Assembly: GCF_905115235.1 (NCBI RefSeq)
Contig: NC_051851.1
Span: 54,323,240 to 54,387,239 of the forward strand
DNA length: 64,000 nucleotides
From: Hermetia illucens
Lineage: Eukaryota > Arthropoda > Insecta > Diptera > Stratiomyidae
Reading direction: 5' to 3'
Shown: positions 24,276-36,404 of the stretch, in pieces
Layout of the letters: each line of letters begins with the position of its first letter
Position numbering within the stretch: position 1 is the first letter of the stretch
The notes under the pieces: model-generated
Seen by the model: the letters and a program-made list of their open reading frames with translations, nothing else
What the model was told of the DNA's origin: nothing
Databases searched by the model: none
Position numbers and translations under genes: made by a program

Positions 24276-24475
24276 GTAGGAGGCAATGTGGTCAGCATTG
24301 GGCTCCCCCGAGATTATTACCCTGATTTGACTCAGGTACTCATTCACAGCTGAGTCGACTAGAATCCGACGTCAAATCCCGATACAAATTCCACTGCCAC
24401 CAGTGAGATTTGAACCGCAACCTAAAGTACGACAGCCTTCTGCTCTAACCACTCAGCTATCCAGCTAATATTGCT
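24276..24475 (-). mobile_element. tRNA-derived SINE
   Basis: Read on the minus strand, the head has an A box, TAGCTGAGTGGTT (24459-24447), and a B box, GGTTCAAATCTCA (24416-24404), 30 bp apart, as in a pol III promoter from a tRNA. The body continues to about 24276 with no coding sequence. It lacks a full tRNA fold, so it is not a tRNA gene. It directly abuts the 3' end of LINE copy A2 in the opposite orientation. Confidence 0.65.
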
Positions 24476-25350
24476 GTGAAAAACTGGAAACAAACATACC
24501 AAACTTTTTCTGTTAGAACCAAAAAAACATATTGCCAAGTTTATTCTGCTGAAAAGTAAGAAGAAATACAGAAGTATTGTGGGCATTTGAAGGGGTTGGT
24601 TTTGGTCCGAAATTTAAGTGTTTCGCATTTTCAATGAAAAAAAGCGACTTCTGAGAATTTTTTTTGCAACCTATAACTTGAGTGTTCAACCCAAGAAGAG
24701 GCCTCCGTGGAACATACGAGTGGAAGTAAGTTGAATCTCAATTGGACCGGTACGTCATAAAGTCGATGCGGACCCAAGACTCCCTCAATCCTCAAACAAG
24801 AAACATCACTTGGACCTAGTTTAGGTCGAAAGACAAGGCGGTTATTGCTTGAATATAATTTGTACTTATGCCGTGTTTGCGATTATAATCAGCTCCAGGG
24901 CAGAGGAAAGGCGCGTCTGATGAATTGCCTCTACCCTGGACGAAACCGTTCGTCATCTTCTTCTTTTTCTCCGCCATTTTAATGCTTAGTAAAAAACAAG
25001 CACAAACAATTATCAAATTCATTAATTAAAAATTCTGTATTACAATTTAAGACGCCAAACATGTATAAAAAGATTGGAAACGTCTTCTTTCATTGTCAAA
25101 AACAAAATTGTAAAGAAAAGCGTTTCATAGGAAAAAGTGTTTCCCTGAAGAGTTTACGTGAAAAATCATTATTGGATTGAAGGTGACCGGTACGTGGTAC
25201 CATGATGGTAATACAGAGTAAGGACGGGGAATTCTTATCATAAAGTAGTTTAGTATTATCTGGCTCAGGAAACAGGGATCTGAAGTTAGACGAATTCATT
25301 GCTGAGTATTGCAGCACATGGAGGAACTCATGAGGAAACACTAAGTGGAC
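24476..25350. other. Unassigned region
   Basis: A 68-codon minus frame at 25022-24816 starts with a hydrophobic stretch (MNLIIVCACFLLSI) but then turns Lys-rich and has no family resemblance, so I do not call it a gene. No other feature is recognisable. Confidence 0.4.
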
Positions 25351-26010
25351 TCCAGCGGAGAAATGTACAACATACCGTGTATGAATGCGATTTGGGAGGA
25401 AGCCACTTTAACGTAAATACAGAACGTGTCTAATGTGTCCGACTTCAGATGGAGTCAGTTTGAATCAGATTACCCACCCGGAGACAAACATGCAAACTCG
25501 CATTTTCGACATCCTCACTGGAGTATGCCCATTTGGATATGGGTATTCTAGTCATATCATTAAAATGCATCGGCAGATACTATTGAAATCAGGGGATCAG
25601 ATCAGACTGAATATCTTATGAAGGAAATGTTTGAAGAATTAATTAAGGAAATTGATTGTGCTCCTTATTAAATCATCCATCATTGAGTAAGTTATACTTG
25701 CTCGTTTTGTGTCCTTCCGTAATTTATTATGTGATGTCTTGCCAGGATTGTCCATGTACCTACGTAAGGAAAACCAAAAGCTTAGTTAGCATTCGGGTCA
25801 AGGAGCATTTAAAAGAAACTGAATTAGCAAAACGGGGGAGAAAAACTCACATCAATCCAATTGTCGCACGGCACATCATGGAACAAGGTCACAAAATGGA
25901 GGAGAAAACGGTGTTCAAGGAAGCTGGAAATTGTACCTTTATGAGGGTTTTTTCATCGGAAATAGCGTCAGGAACACCATCTGACTACAGACATGGGTAA
26001 TGTGAACTCA
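25350..26010 (+). mobile_element. Penelope-like element, GIY-YIG endonuclease fragment
   Basis: The frame at 25656-26000 reads VIYYVMSCQDCPCTYV, then KTKSLVSIRVKEHLKETE and NPIVARHIMEQGH. This is a GIY-YIG fold (Y-x-C-x2-C..YxGxT..R..EH), the nuclease at the C-terminus of Penelope-like retroelements. A weaker fragment upstream near 25350-25400 (SSGEMYNIPC) may be a second copy. RT is not present here, and the pieces are broken. Confidence 0.65.
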
Positions 26011-26264
26011 TGATTGTTTTCATTGATACTGTAAAGGGATTCCCAGGTAAAGAGAGCGAATTCTCCTCTAGCTTCCAATAAAACCAATATCACATTACCG
26101 TCTACCACATTTGACTTTCCAGATTGCAGAAGTGCAGCATCGCAAAGGGGTCCGGGGTCCTACTATTTTACTTTGCTTAGGCCCTCAAGTTGGAAAACGT
26201 GAGCATTCTGGAGGTCCTAAAAAACGTTGCATGTACCCATTCCAGAAATCAATCATAAACCCTT

Positions 26265-26825
26265 TTCGTAATGCAAAGACTGTTTATTTCAGCTTACAAA
26301 AACTGTTCCGCTCGAAACGTCTCCCCATAGGGTCAAAGCTCTTATTGTACAAGAGTATGATCTTGCCAGTCCTCATGTATTCCTGAGAGACTTGGGTTCT
26401 TAGCAAGAAAAATTGCGAACTCTTGGCCACGTTCGAGAGAAGAATCCTCCGAAGAATTTTTGGCCCCCTACATGAGGATGGACAATTCCGTAGCCTACAT
26501 AACGACGAAATCTATCAGCGATACCATGACCGTGAAGTTGTGGATAAAATCCGGCTCAATAGGTTACGGTGGGCGGATCCCTTAATCTGATGAATGAGGA
26601 TGATTCAGCCCGGAAAGCTTATGAGGGCAATATCTATGGTAGAAAAAGAAAACGAGGCAGACCCTGCTTGAGATGGGGCGATGGCATAGGTCAGGACGCC
26701 AGACAGCTTTTAGGGATATCGAATCGGTGGACCTCTTTGCAAAACCGGGATGTCTGGACTTCCTTATTAAGGCAGGCCTAGACCGGATACCGGTTGTTGT
26801 GCCGTTGATGATGATGATGAAAGAC
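26265..26825 (+). mobile_element. RTE-like LINE (family C), 3' end
   Basis: A 5'-truncated copy starts at FSLQKLFRSKRLPIGSKLLL and continues through LRRIFGPLHEDGQ and NIYGRKRKRGRPCLRWGDG. It ends at GTTGATGATGATGATGA near 26820. It is very similar to the copy at 15330-16555, which suggests recent activity. Confidence 0.85.
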
Positions 26826-27594
26826 TATTCAGCAAGCAGGGAAAACTTTGAGTGTATTCTTAAACTTCTTAAACTTGCTCATGTCAGTTAATATGAGCAA
26901 TCTAAGTATGAAAGAAAGCCTACTAAGTTTTCCCTTAGAAACCGGAGAATTTAAGAAATGCATACGAGCATTACATAGATATAGATAAATTTTTTATATG
27001 ATAGATATATAGATGATAACATCTATTGAAAGCCATGGGGATGCATTCAACCAAGCTATCCAAAGTACATTTAATAGAAATAATGATTTTGGGAAAGGTA
27101 TCCTCGACAATGAAGGCGTACTAGGTATACAATAAAGACAAAAATAAAATAAAACAAGAAAAAAAATTGATTAACTAATAACATAGTTAATCCTGCATCA
27201 AAAGGAAACTCCATTTTTGTTCAATATGTTACTATATTATCACACGAAAGCAAAACTGAGCGATTTTTTTCAATTATAAAATCGTCAATAACTCTATTTC
27301 TTTTCAAAGTTGCTAGGTGTCAAAGAAGAATAACATAAAACCAATAAACACGGTGAGCACTAATTTAGCAGAACACCAAAGGACAATTTTTTTATTTAGA
27401 TTGCGTTGTCATTTTCAATGAATCAAATAAACATATCATTAATTTTAACAAGCCAAGTAAACAAATTATCTAGACGGTCATATAAGAGAAATACGTGCGC
27501 TTGATCAGTACTAAACAATCTAAGTCAAAAAATTATCAGTTGATATCTATGTTGACAAGTTATTGGAAGTGCTTCGGTGTGTTACATTAACAGA
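26826..27594. other. AT-rich spacer, no gene seen
   Basis: Strongly AT-rich, with short open frames only and no recognisable repeat. Confidence 0.55.
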
Positions 27595-28855
27595 ACTTTT
27601 AACCCCTTCAAAGGGGCATACGTTTGGCGGAATGATTCGTGTGGTGACGGAATCGTAGGTGGTGGAGGAGGAGGAAAAGATGATTTCGGCACGGAGAGGG
27701 GACTTAACAACTATTAGGGCACCTCCGCCAGTTGTCTTGCCAAGCGCAGCGCTATCTCTGTCACAACGAAAGATAGAGTAACCTTCGAGAAGCTCAGAAT
27801 CTATAATCCTGTCATCCAGCCAGGTTTCACAAATACAGATGACATGATGTTGGAATGTTAAGGGAGACAGTTGTGAAGTGAAATCCGACAGCTTGGACCT
27901 TAGACCCCTTACATTTTGATAAAAGAGTTTATAGTTGTCGGAATCATTTAAGTTCGGCGAGGCAGGCGGGCGAGCCGGAAATTCTCACGAAGCTTAGTCA
28001 TGTGATAAGGCTTGACGAAGACCCCCTGTGACCAAAAGGAAGATTGGACGATAGCATCGAAATCGTGGGAATATGTCACTTTGAAGGAAGCTATCACTCG
28101 GTCAGGAGGGCCATCCTTCGTCAGCTTCACACATGAAAGAGGTGACAAATTTGAGTCGGCTTCGCTTCTGATATAGGCCAGGATTTCGTCGCACGTGGTG
28201 GAGTACGCTAGTCTTCAAAACGAACAGCTATATCGGCGGGGAGACGACATTCAATTGGGGCCCGCTCGGGTGACAAGAGGTCGAAAAGGCCTGGGGTTCA
28301 GCGGTGGCGGACGTCGATGATGCACAGGAGGAAGCGTGTGGTGGTGCTAATACAGCGACAGTAGGACAATCGCCAGAAGTGCGTAGCGCAGCCGATGCTG
28401 AGTAGGGAACATGTCCCTCGAATGGAGGACGATTTTTCAGTTGGCTAGCAGATCCTGTCGGGTTGACACAATCTTTTATAGACGCACTGGAATGGTGCAT
28501 GGCAGATAGAGGCAGAGAATTAGTCGACCAGGGCGACTTATGTATGGCATCAGTGTTGTTGGCCGCAGCCACCGGCAGGGTATAAGCAGAGCCAGTCAGC
28601 GGCGTCTCAGGAGCTGAGGCCACGTTGGTGCACGATGAAGCAGTAGCTTGAGGGAGCGGAGCGACGGTGATTTTGAAACAGCATGTTGAATCGATGCCAA
28701 AGTCGCCGTGAGTTGATGCAGCAGTTGAATTGCATCAGATGGCGTGGTACCGCAGCAGATGTTACAACAATAGGTAACGTTTTGTGAAAATTTTGCGCGA
28801 ATATCTATGAACGCAGAGGGAATTTCCAAACATTTGGAAATTCATTTCCCCAGAA
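27595..28855 (-). mobile_element. Jockey-like LINE, ORF1 and start of endonuclease
   Basis: From right to left on the minus strand there are ORF1-like frames at 28829-28228 (TYCCNICCGTTPSDAIQLLH, then a Ser/Pro/Ala-rich stretch) and ORF2 endonuclease at about 27945-27600. The endonuclease reads YKLFYQNVRGLRSKL, ICICETWLDDRIIDSELL, then GGGALIVVKS, diagnostic of the Jockey/CR1 AP-endonuclease group. It is truncated at 27595 before RT. It could be the 5' half of the family whose RT lies at 41400-43690. Confidence 0.72.
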
Positions 28856-28859
28856 AGTC

Positions 28860-29205
28860 CTCATTTTGAAGGAATCTTGGAGGCAGAAGTGGAAAGAAAG
28901 AAGCAGCACTTGATCAAGACTCTCGGTTCACACTTATCAAATGTTGAAGAGATGTTCACGCTACTGGCTCAAATCGAAGCCTGCGCCTTTAACATCGTTG
29001 AGTACTGATCCACACGATCTTAACGCATTGACTCAATGAAATTTTCTAACCGGAGAACAATTACCAGACGGGCATATGGAGGACAACCTAACTAAAAACT
29101 GGCAACTGATTCAGAGACTCAAGCAGCACTTCTGGCAGCGATGGAGTCTCAAATATTTAACTTAGTTGCAGCTACGAGCAAACTGGTTCAGTGGAAACCA
29201 AAACA
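28860..29205 (+). mobile_element. BEL/Pao LTR retrotransposon fossil, pol fragment
   Basis: A short piece of the region after the integrase core of a BEL/Pao-type pol is visible on the plus strand (LLAQIEAC, LSTDPHDLNALT, QHFWQRWS). It is a broken internal fragment with no LTR seen, and looks old. Confidence 0.7.
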
Positions 29206-29720
29206 TCACGCATAACAACTTATTATGAGTTGAAGAACACTTGATTTTGCATACACTGTCAGATTCCTTAGTTCTTGCGTCAGTGGAGGTAAGTAAGTAA
29301 GCGGAGTCAACTATGACGCTTTTCCTCTTGTCGTTAACCTGGTATTCTAAAATCACAACTAGGTTCTGGGATCAGAAGTGTCTCAGCATAGTTGCGTCTA
29401 GCAATTTACACATCATTATGCAGACTCTCGGTTTCCAGGACCTCTCATTGTAGAAGATCGTAGCCTTTTTTACTGATCCAACACTATCGATTTTGTGAAA
29501 CTGATCTCATGGCTCTTGTACACGAAATATATAAAGGCTATACCGCAGCTTTTTCAACCTTGCTGCTGTTTGCTGTTTTTTTTTATCCTGAAGGTAATTT
29601 TATTAACTTTTATGTTTGCAAACATAAGTGTAGTTAATGTGAAAACCGCCGCTAATTGAAGAGTATGTTGCGTCCAATGTTGGTCTCATGGGGTGACCAG
29701 CTTGCTTTCATCTTTCGTTT
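29206..29720 (-). mobile_element. LOA/I-like LINE, endonuclease fragment A3
   Basis: It aligns with 1022-1620 of copy A1 by shared blocks (TGTCTCAGCATAG, CTCGGTTTCCAGGACCTCTC, TACTGATCCAACAC). Minus-strand residues near 29356-29162 (LEYQVNDKRKSVIVDSAYL) are the endonuclease. Only this segment survives. Confidence 0.75.
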
Positions 29721-31850
29721 AATAAACCAATACCATGTATAAGGACATGAGGCTCAGCAGTATCGACAATACGCGCCGTCCTTATCATAAGCTTCATCAA
29801 CTACTCATCAAATCGCTTAACTTCTTTAATGGAGTCACAACATATTGAGTTTGTGGGTTGCTAAAATAGAGAAGTTTCTAGCCATGTTTACCGCGTTGGC
29901 GTTCTTTGTTACAGCTCTCGGCACCACGCGCATCAGAAGCGCCCTTGCAAGTTTTACCAGTGAGGATACCATTATTTTTACCTCTTTACGTCATCAACAT
30001 CAATCCGTAGTTTATTAATTGGTATGATCTTTGTTTTGTATTTTCTTGGTCGGCTTATTGTGGTATTTGGCACCAAGGCAGATCGGGTAGCACTTAGTAT
30101 AGTAAAAAGTATCTCCAAAGTTAAGACAAATTAATTGATACTAAAAGTCATCGTAATAGTAAAAATGTATTAGAAACCTAAAGTAGAGTAATTAGCGCTA
30201 GTAGTAGTTGAGGTAAAACACTCAGTTGAATAATCTCATGAGGTGTCTTAAGCGATTAAAAATCCCACAGTCTTGTGATTGTTACAATTCGTCATCAACT
30301 GTTTTTGAATTTAATATGCCCTCATAGCATATTCAGGGTGTAAACTCAGCATCCTTAATATTAAAAATTAGACCTGCTGTACTTTTGCTAGCTTATTAAT
30401 TACTAAATTGGCTGAGCTTTCAAATATGATATTTGTCCATTTATATTCTGCTTTCATTCTTTCCTTAAGAATTTCGTCATATTTACGAACAAGCTCACAT
30501 TTCCACAATTATGAATGTGGTTTATTTCCACCCTACGGCGATAAGTAATTACATTCGGAAACTAGTACCGTTCGTGCCTGCTGGTCGCATTGAATATCAG
30601 TTTCTTGATAATAAATCACAGTACATTCAGTACCTGTAGGACGCACGCCCATCAATTCAGGCATTTGATATCTGTATCTATAATGTTTTCACATTTTTTG
30701 CAAAGCTCCATCAATTTTTACAGTCGTACATTTTTCTGCGTGCCGCAAAAAGTTGTCATTAAAAATGGCGCGGTAAGACTAGCTCAAAAAAAATGATAAA
30801 GTAACCAAATAGATATTACTAGCGAATGTCATTGAATTGGGTCATACATAGAAAAGTTGTAGTAAATAGCAGTTCCGCTAGATTACTAATATTTACTGAA
30901 ATTTGAGAAGGAGATATTTCATAAATTCGTGCTGATTTTTCACATTTGTAGTTTTAACAGCGAAACTTAACACAGGCTCTCTCATAGTTTGTGATTGGAT
31001 TTGGCCAAATTTATGTTAAACCAATTTATTCTACTTTTCAATATATATAGTTAAAGTTAAAATGCAAAAATTAGATACTAGGTTTAAAAAGTGTACCATA
31101 GAATACCCCAGTATTATTTAATCTTTCATGCGTTAATTTCTATAGCGTACCTGACAATTAGCCCAACATCAAGCTTGAGACCAATATTAGAATAGGTTTA
31201 GCATAAGCGATACGCAACATGGATTAATAATTGCTAGGAAAATCAACACTGCTTCAAAATATGAAACTAAATTGAAAGCTCAATCTAGCAAAATTCTATA
31301 CTTGAAATAGATACCTTTCAAAATTGCAGACAGAATATTTGTGGAATATTTGTGCGCAAAGGCTTACTAAAATAATTGTAAAACATAGGCTTCGGCTGTT
31401 GACAACTATTAGCATTATCAATTCATGTAATATTTTTTGCGAGACACTAATAAATATGTTTGCCTCTATGAATTATACGCACATATCGTTGACTTAAAGC
31501 CATATCTACCTAATTGCTTAATAAAATGAAAATGTAGCACACTGGCCATTTTATCACTTTTTTACACTACCCACTGCGGCGAAAGACAAGAAAGATTTAA
31601 TTCTCGTTTTGCCTCGCTTTCAAAATGAAGGCGGTTACGCCTTTGTACAAGCATGCCATTGAAAATCAGAACAAAATTTTGAGTTTAAAATGGGTTTGTT
31701 TCGGAAGCAGATTGATTCATTTGAATTGAGCACGAGAACAGAATTATTTCCAATACTGACGAAATAGCGATTATTGACCGGCCAGATCAGCCCGTACCAC
31801 ATCGCAATGCTCATTGACATGCGCTTGTATGCCACTGTGGTAGATAATTC
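29721..31850. other. Long AT-rich spacer, no gene seen
   Basis: Frames are short and without motif. The first 300 bp may be LINE debris, but I cannot assign it. No Kazal exon was found. Confidence 0.5.
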
Positions 31851-32720
31851 AGTAATACAGGTGGGGCCTGGTGGACGCAGCATTAATCGTACTGGGCAAT
31901 AAGATCATGACGCTCTGTGGGTTTGTTAAGGAACACAGCAAAACACAAGTGGCATGATGGCGTGATAGCGTACGTGAAGGCCCAGGACGAAAAAGCAGTA
32001 AAAGTGTTGGCAGGTGATCGCCATTCAAAACATGGAATGGAGGGAATCGAGGGAGAGGCAGCAGGACAATAGACCTCCAAGAAAGAAAAAGGCCCAACTA
32101 CCAAAAAAGTGAAGCAGGTTGGAAAAGTTGCTACAGTTGCAGGTGAAACGAACATAGTCGCAGTGCTTGAGAAAAAAGTGGACCCCAAGTGGAAAAGTTG
32201 GTACCTAGAAAAAGAAGGGATATGAGGTGGACATGACTGGAGATAGGATCACCTCTATAAACGAGGAGAAGGCCCATACGGCCAATTTCTAAGATACTTT
32301 GGTTTGCCGTCATATAGCGAAGGAATTACCAGTGCCAATAGCACGTCGCTGCAATGCCAAGAGCGTGGAGGGTTGTGGAACTTGCCCAAGTAGTACATTA
32401 TAAAAAGAGAAGTAGGGTGTGGACTATCGGTATATTGTTGGCAGCGTTAAGTGCCCGGAGCACAGAAGAACAGGAGCAAATGAGATTGATACAAATCAAC
32501 CTTAACTAATGCAAGGTGACACATAACTTAACTTGTAGAATACAAAAGGGAAGATAATAGGGGAAGTTATCTACAACAGGCTGCTATTCATCGGCAAAAG
32601 CGGTAATGGATTACCAGAACGCCAGTATGGGTTTTGGTGCACCCAGTCCACTGTAGATGCAATAAGCGTGGTAGTATCTAGATCCAACAGTATCATATTG
32701 TATTGTTACGTACTTACATA
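31851..32720 (+). mobile_element. R1-clade LINE with internal deletion
   Basis: Plus-strand pieces include a Lys-rich ORF1 part (KAQDEKAVKVLAGD near 31975), an ORF1 C-terminal knuckle (IVGSVKCPEHRRTGANE near 32435), the ORF2 start (RLIQINLN near 32490) and then immediately RT (YNRLLFIGKSGNGLPERQYG, TVDAISVVVS, near 32570-32680). Most of the endonuclease is therefore deleted. Confidence 0.65.
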
Positions 32721-32884
32721 GCTCACATCACTGGATTGCGTAGCACCAGACAAAATCACGTTCTATAACTTTAATATAAGCAATTATTTTACATTAAACT
32801 ATACAACCATACTGCATAATTAATTATATAGCAATTCCTTGAATTGGTAGAATTCGAGGCATATTTATAACCGACGCGACCTGT

Positions 32885-35672
32885 TCGAACTCTAGAACTA
32901 CACTGACTCCGTGGGCGGAAATTCCGGTTGAACCAACACCAACAGCACTACTACCGAACCCTATCTCCACCTCCACGTGATGACCGTTGGGAGTTATTTT
33001 TGAACGATAAGCTGCAGACGGAGAAGGATGAAGGCGAGTGTCCCGCGCCTAAAAGCGGGATAAATTGTACCAACTGGTCCCTACACGGAAAACGGATGTT
33101 ACGAAGCCACGGAATGAGCCTCGGACAGGATGGATCTCAAAACGACGAACCCGACAACGACAACGGATAAATGATTTGCGCATTTTCTCATGGAACGTGC
33201 GCTCCCTGTACAGACATGGAGTTGCCAAGCAGCTAGCCGATACTCTGTCCCAATATAGGGCTGATGTAACAGCGGACCGGTTTCCTGGAGAAGAGTCGCT
33301 ACACCATATATTATGGTGGCCATCCAGTAAACCATGTGTTCGGAGTAGGTTTCTTAGTCAGCCAAAAAATGAAACATGCTGTTCTCGGCTTTGAAAACAT
33401 AAGCGAATGACTATGCACTCTGCGGTTGCAAGGCAAATTTAGAAATATAGGCCTCATTAACGTTCACGCTCCTATAGAGGAGACTGCAGAGTCGGAGAAC
33501 GATACCTTCTACAAGGCAGTAGACCGAACCCTCGAAGCCTGTTCCAGATATGATATCAAAATTATACTTGGGGATTTTAACAGCCAAGTAGGGAAGGAGC
33601 CCTCCCCATCAAAATACAAATGATAGCGGACTGCGGATTATTCAATTAGCAGTGTCACACGAAATGGTTGTTGGAAGTACCTGGTTTGCGTGAAAAGCGG
33701 TCCACAAACAAACGTGGGCTTCTCCAGACGAAACCACTTTCAACCAAATTGACCACGTGTTGATCACTATCTCGTTGGCATGGTGCTCCGGGCGCCAATA
33801 GCAACACCACCCAGAATCTATTCTAACATTCAGGTGACAGTTAACACTGAAGCCATGCACAATACAGCCCTCCGCAACACCTATAAGAGGAAAATGGATG
33901 TCGCAATAACCGCAGTCAACAGAGATCCTGGAGATGAAGCATCAATAAACGATTTTCACAATCACCTGAAAAACATTATCATAAATACGGCCACAAACAT
34001 GCTTGGACCCAGCCGCAAAAAAAGTTGGAACGGCTGGTTTGGCGATGAATGTAAGCTAGCAACGGAATAGAAGAATGCTGCATACCGAGTAATGTTGCAT
34101 TCTCAAGGACGCGGGCACGCTCAGAGACTTATTACGAACTCCGACGAGCTCGACGAGCTGTGAGCTCGAAAAGTACAAGTCCGCAGATGAAGTCTTCATC
34201 TCGATGTTCATCCTGCCGAGACAAAGAGGGAAATCTGATTTCCGACAGAATGGGCATATTGGAGCGATGGGTTGAGTACTTTGCGGAACTACTGAACAAC
34301 CAGAACATCGGCGGGGTGGAGGTCCTGCCAACTGAAGACGATGGACAAATACTGCCACCAAGTATAGAAGATACAGTTCGTGCAACTCCTCGGCCTAAAA
34401 ATCATATGTCGCCAGGAGCCGACGGAATTACAGTCCAATTATTTAAATATGGAGGTGATCAATTACACCAAGTGGTTCATCAACTTATGTTCAAGGTGTA
34501 GAATACCGAATCAATGAACGACGACTGGCAAAGAGGTATTATCTGTCTCATACACAAAAAGGGAGATATCACGCAGTACAGCAATTGTAGAGGCATCAGG
34601 TTGCTGAGTACCGTTTATAAGATAGGCCGGATAGCCCCATACGCCCAGAACATAATTGGCCCATACCAAAGAGGTTTCACTCCAGGCAAATCAGTGAATT
34701 AGCAACAGACCAGATTTTCTCTGTGCGGAAAGCGATGGAAAAACTGTTATAATGAATATGGACATCAGTTGCACTTTTCATCGACTTTAAAGCCGCCTAT
34801 GATAGCATAGCTAGGGTAAAACTGTACATGGCATGGGGGAACTCGGTATCGCGACGAAATTGATAAGACTGACTAGGCTAATCCTGACCAATTTGCGAGG
34901 CCAGATAAAAGTAGCAGGATAACTCTCAAGAACATTCGACATCAACAACGGTCTACGACAAAGGAATGCCCTATCATGCGTCCTCTTTAACCTGGCCCTG
35001 GAGAAAGTGATCGTGATGCTGAGGTAAATGCGAGGAGTATGATCCTCTTTAAGCCCATCCAACTACTGGCCTACGCTGACGATATCGACATCATGAGAAG
35101 AACGACCCGAAACATACAAACTGCCTTCGTCCGCACCAAAAACCAACCAATTAATAGCATCAAACCGCACTGGTTAAACGGGAAGAATAAAGATAGGGGA
35201 CTACAACTTTGAGACTGTTGATAATTTCTCCTATCTAGAGTTGAAAATCACAACCCATAACAGCTACGATGATGAAATCCGCCAGTCCTCATGTATTCCT
35301 CGGAAACTTGGGTTCTCAGCAAGAAAAATTGCGAAATTGAATCCTCCTAAGAATTTTTGGCCTCCTACATGAGGATAGACAATTCCATAGCCTACATAAC
35401 GACGAAATCTATGAGCGATACCATGACCGTCCGGTTGTGGATAAAATCCGGCTCAATAGGTTGCGGTGGGCGGGTCACTTAATCCGTATGGTTGAGGATA
35501 ATCCAGCCCGGAAAATCTATGCCTGAGATGGAGCGGTGGCGTAGGTCTAGACGCCATATAGCTTTTAGGGATATCGAATTGGTCGACCTCGGCGCAAAAC
35601 CGGATTGTCTGGAGTTCCTTATTAAGCAAGCCTAGACCGGATGCCGGTTGTTGCGTCGTTGATGATGATGAT
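32885..35672 (+). mobile_element. RTE-like LINE (family C), longest copy in the window
   Basis: A 5' leader from about 32885 is followed by endonuclease (LRIFSWNVRSLYRHG near 33175; IILGDFNSQVGKE near 33560), a linker (AITAVNRDPGDEASINDFHN near 33905) and RT (ITQYSNCRGIRLLSTVYKI near 34570; late motifs to 35600). It ends in a TGATGATGAT tail at about 35672. A short internal deletion is likely near 35280 and frames are interrupted many times, but domain order is complete. It serves as the reference for the rearranged copies that follow. Confidence 0.85.
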
Positions 35673-35685
35673 CATCATCATCAAC
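35658..35685. repeat. 28-bp perfect palindrome at a LINE tail
   Basis: GTTGATGATGATGA is followed at once by its exact reverse complement. The first half is the normal family C tail. The second half is the same tail inverted. Confidence 0.95.
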
Positions 35686-35689
35686 TCAC

Positions 35690-36400
35690 ACTTTGTTAAC
35701 AGTATTTTAAATTAAAAATATATAATTGCAAGGTGCACTGTCGCTGTTAAAATCTGCTAGATTAATCATAATGCGTGGATAAAAAAGTACAATGATACGA
35801 ATTGATTAATATCAGTGGTCGACAACAAGCAAATTTAAATCTATTCAAGTCGTTATAAACAAAATATTTCAAAGATAATTGCAAATAAAAAATGCACTGA
35901 AAGTAAATATAATAGCTTCAGATTACGAGATAAGAGAAATGCATACTTTTTATCGAAATAATCTATCTACCGCCAATTCATCATTGAAACACGGTCGTTT
36001 AAGAAACATGATTGTCTTCTAGAATTTCATTTGGATCATTCCAAGGTTCGAAATAAGTAAAATGAAATGAATTCAATATCAATAACAGTTTGGCCAGAAA
36101 TACGAATTTCCCACGCAATTTTTTGTTGGTTGTCAAGTTCGCCTAATGACAAAAAATATGTACAAAGATAAAACCACTTAATAACAGAAAATAAGTATTA
36201 GCAATAGCCCCGAAAGAAAACTTTGTTTGTTCCTAACTGATGTACACGAATATCGGGAAAGATGATAGTGTCTTTTGCGGGATCGTTAATGTTACTTTGC
36301 ATTGTTTGGGATATCGCTTTGAGAGCGGCCAAAAGAAAGTAGATAGTTTGATTTCCCTTAGCATCCATAATATCAGTTGGTCAAAGGGTAGTAACGTGGA
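35690..36400. other. AT-rich spacer, no gene seen
   Basis: No recognisable coding or repeat sequence up to the next LINE leader at about 36405. Confidence 0.55.
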
Positions 36401-36404
36401 TTGT

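Noticed and set aside
24400-24472. tRNA gene
   Set aside because: A and B boxes are present, but the sequence continues as a SINE body and does not form a proper cloverleaf acceptor stem.
24816-25022. Minus-strand frame with a signal-like start
   Set aside because: Low-complexity Lys run after it and no family resemblance; not enough for a gene call.
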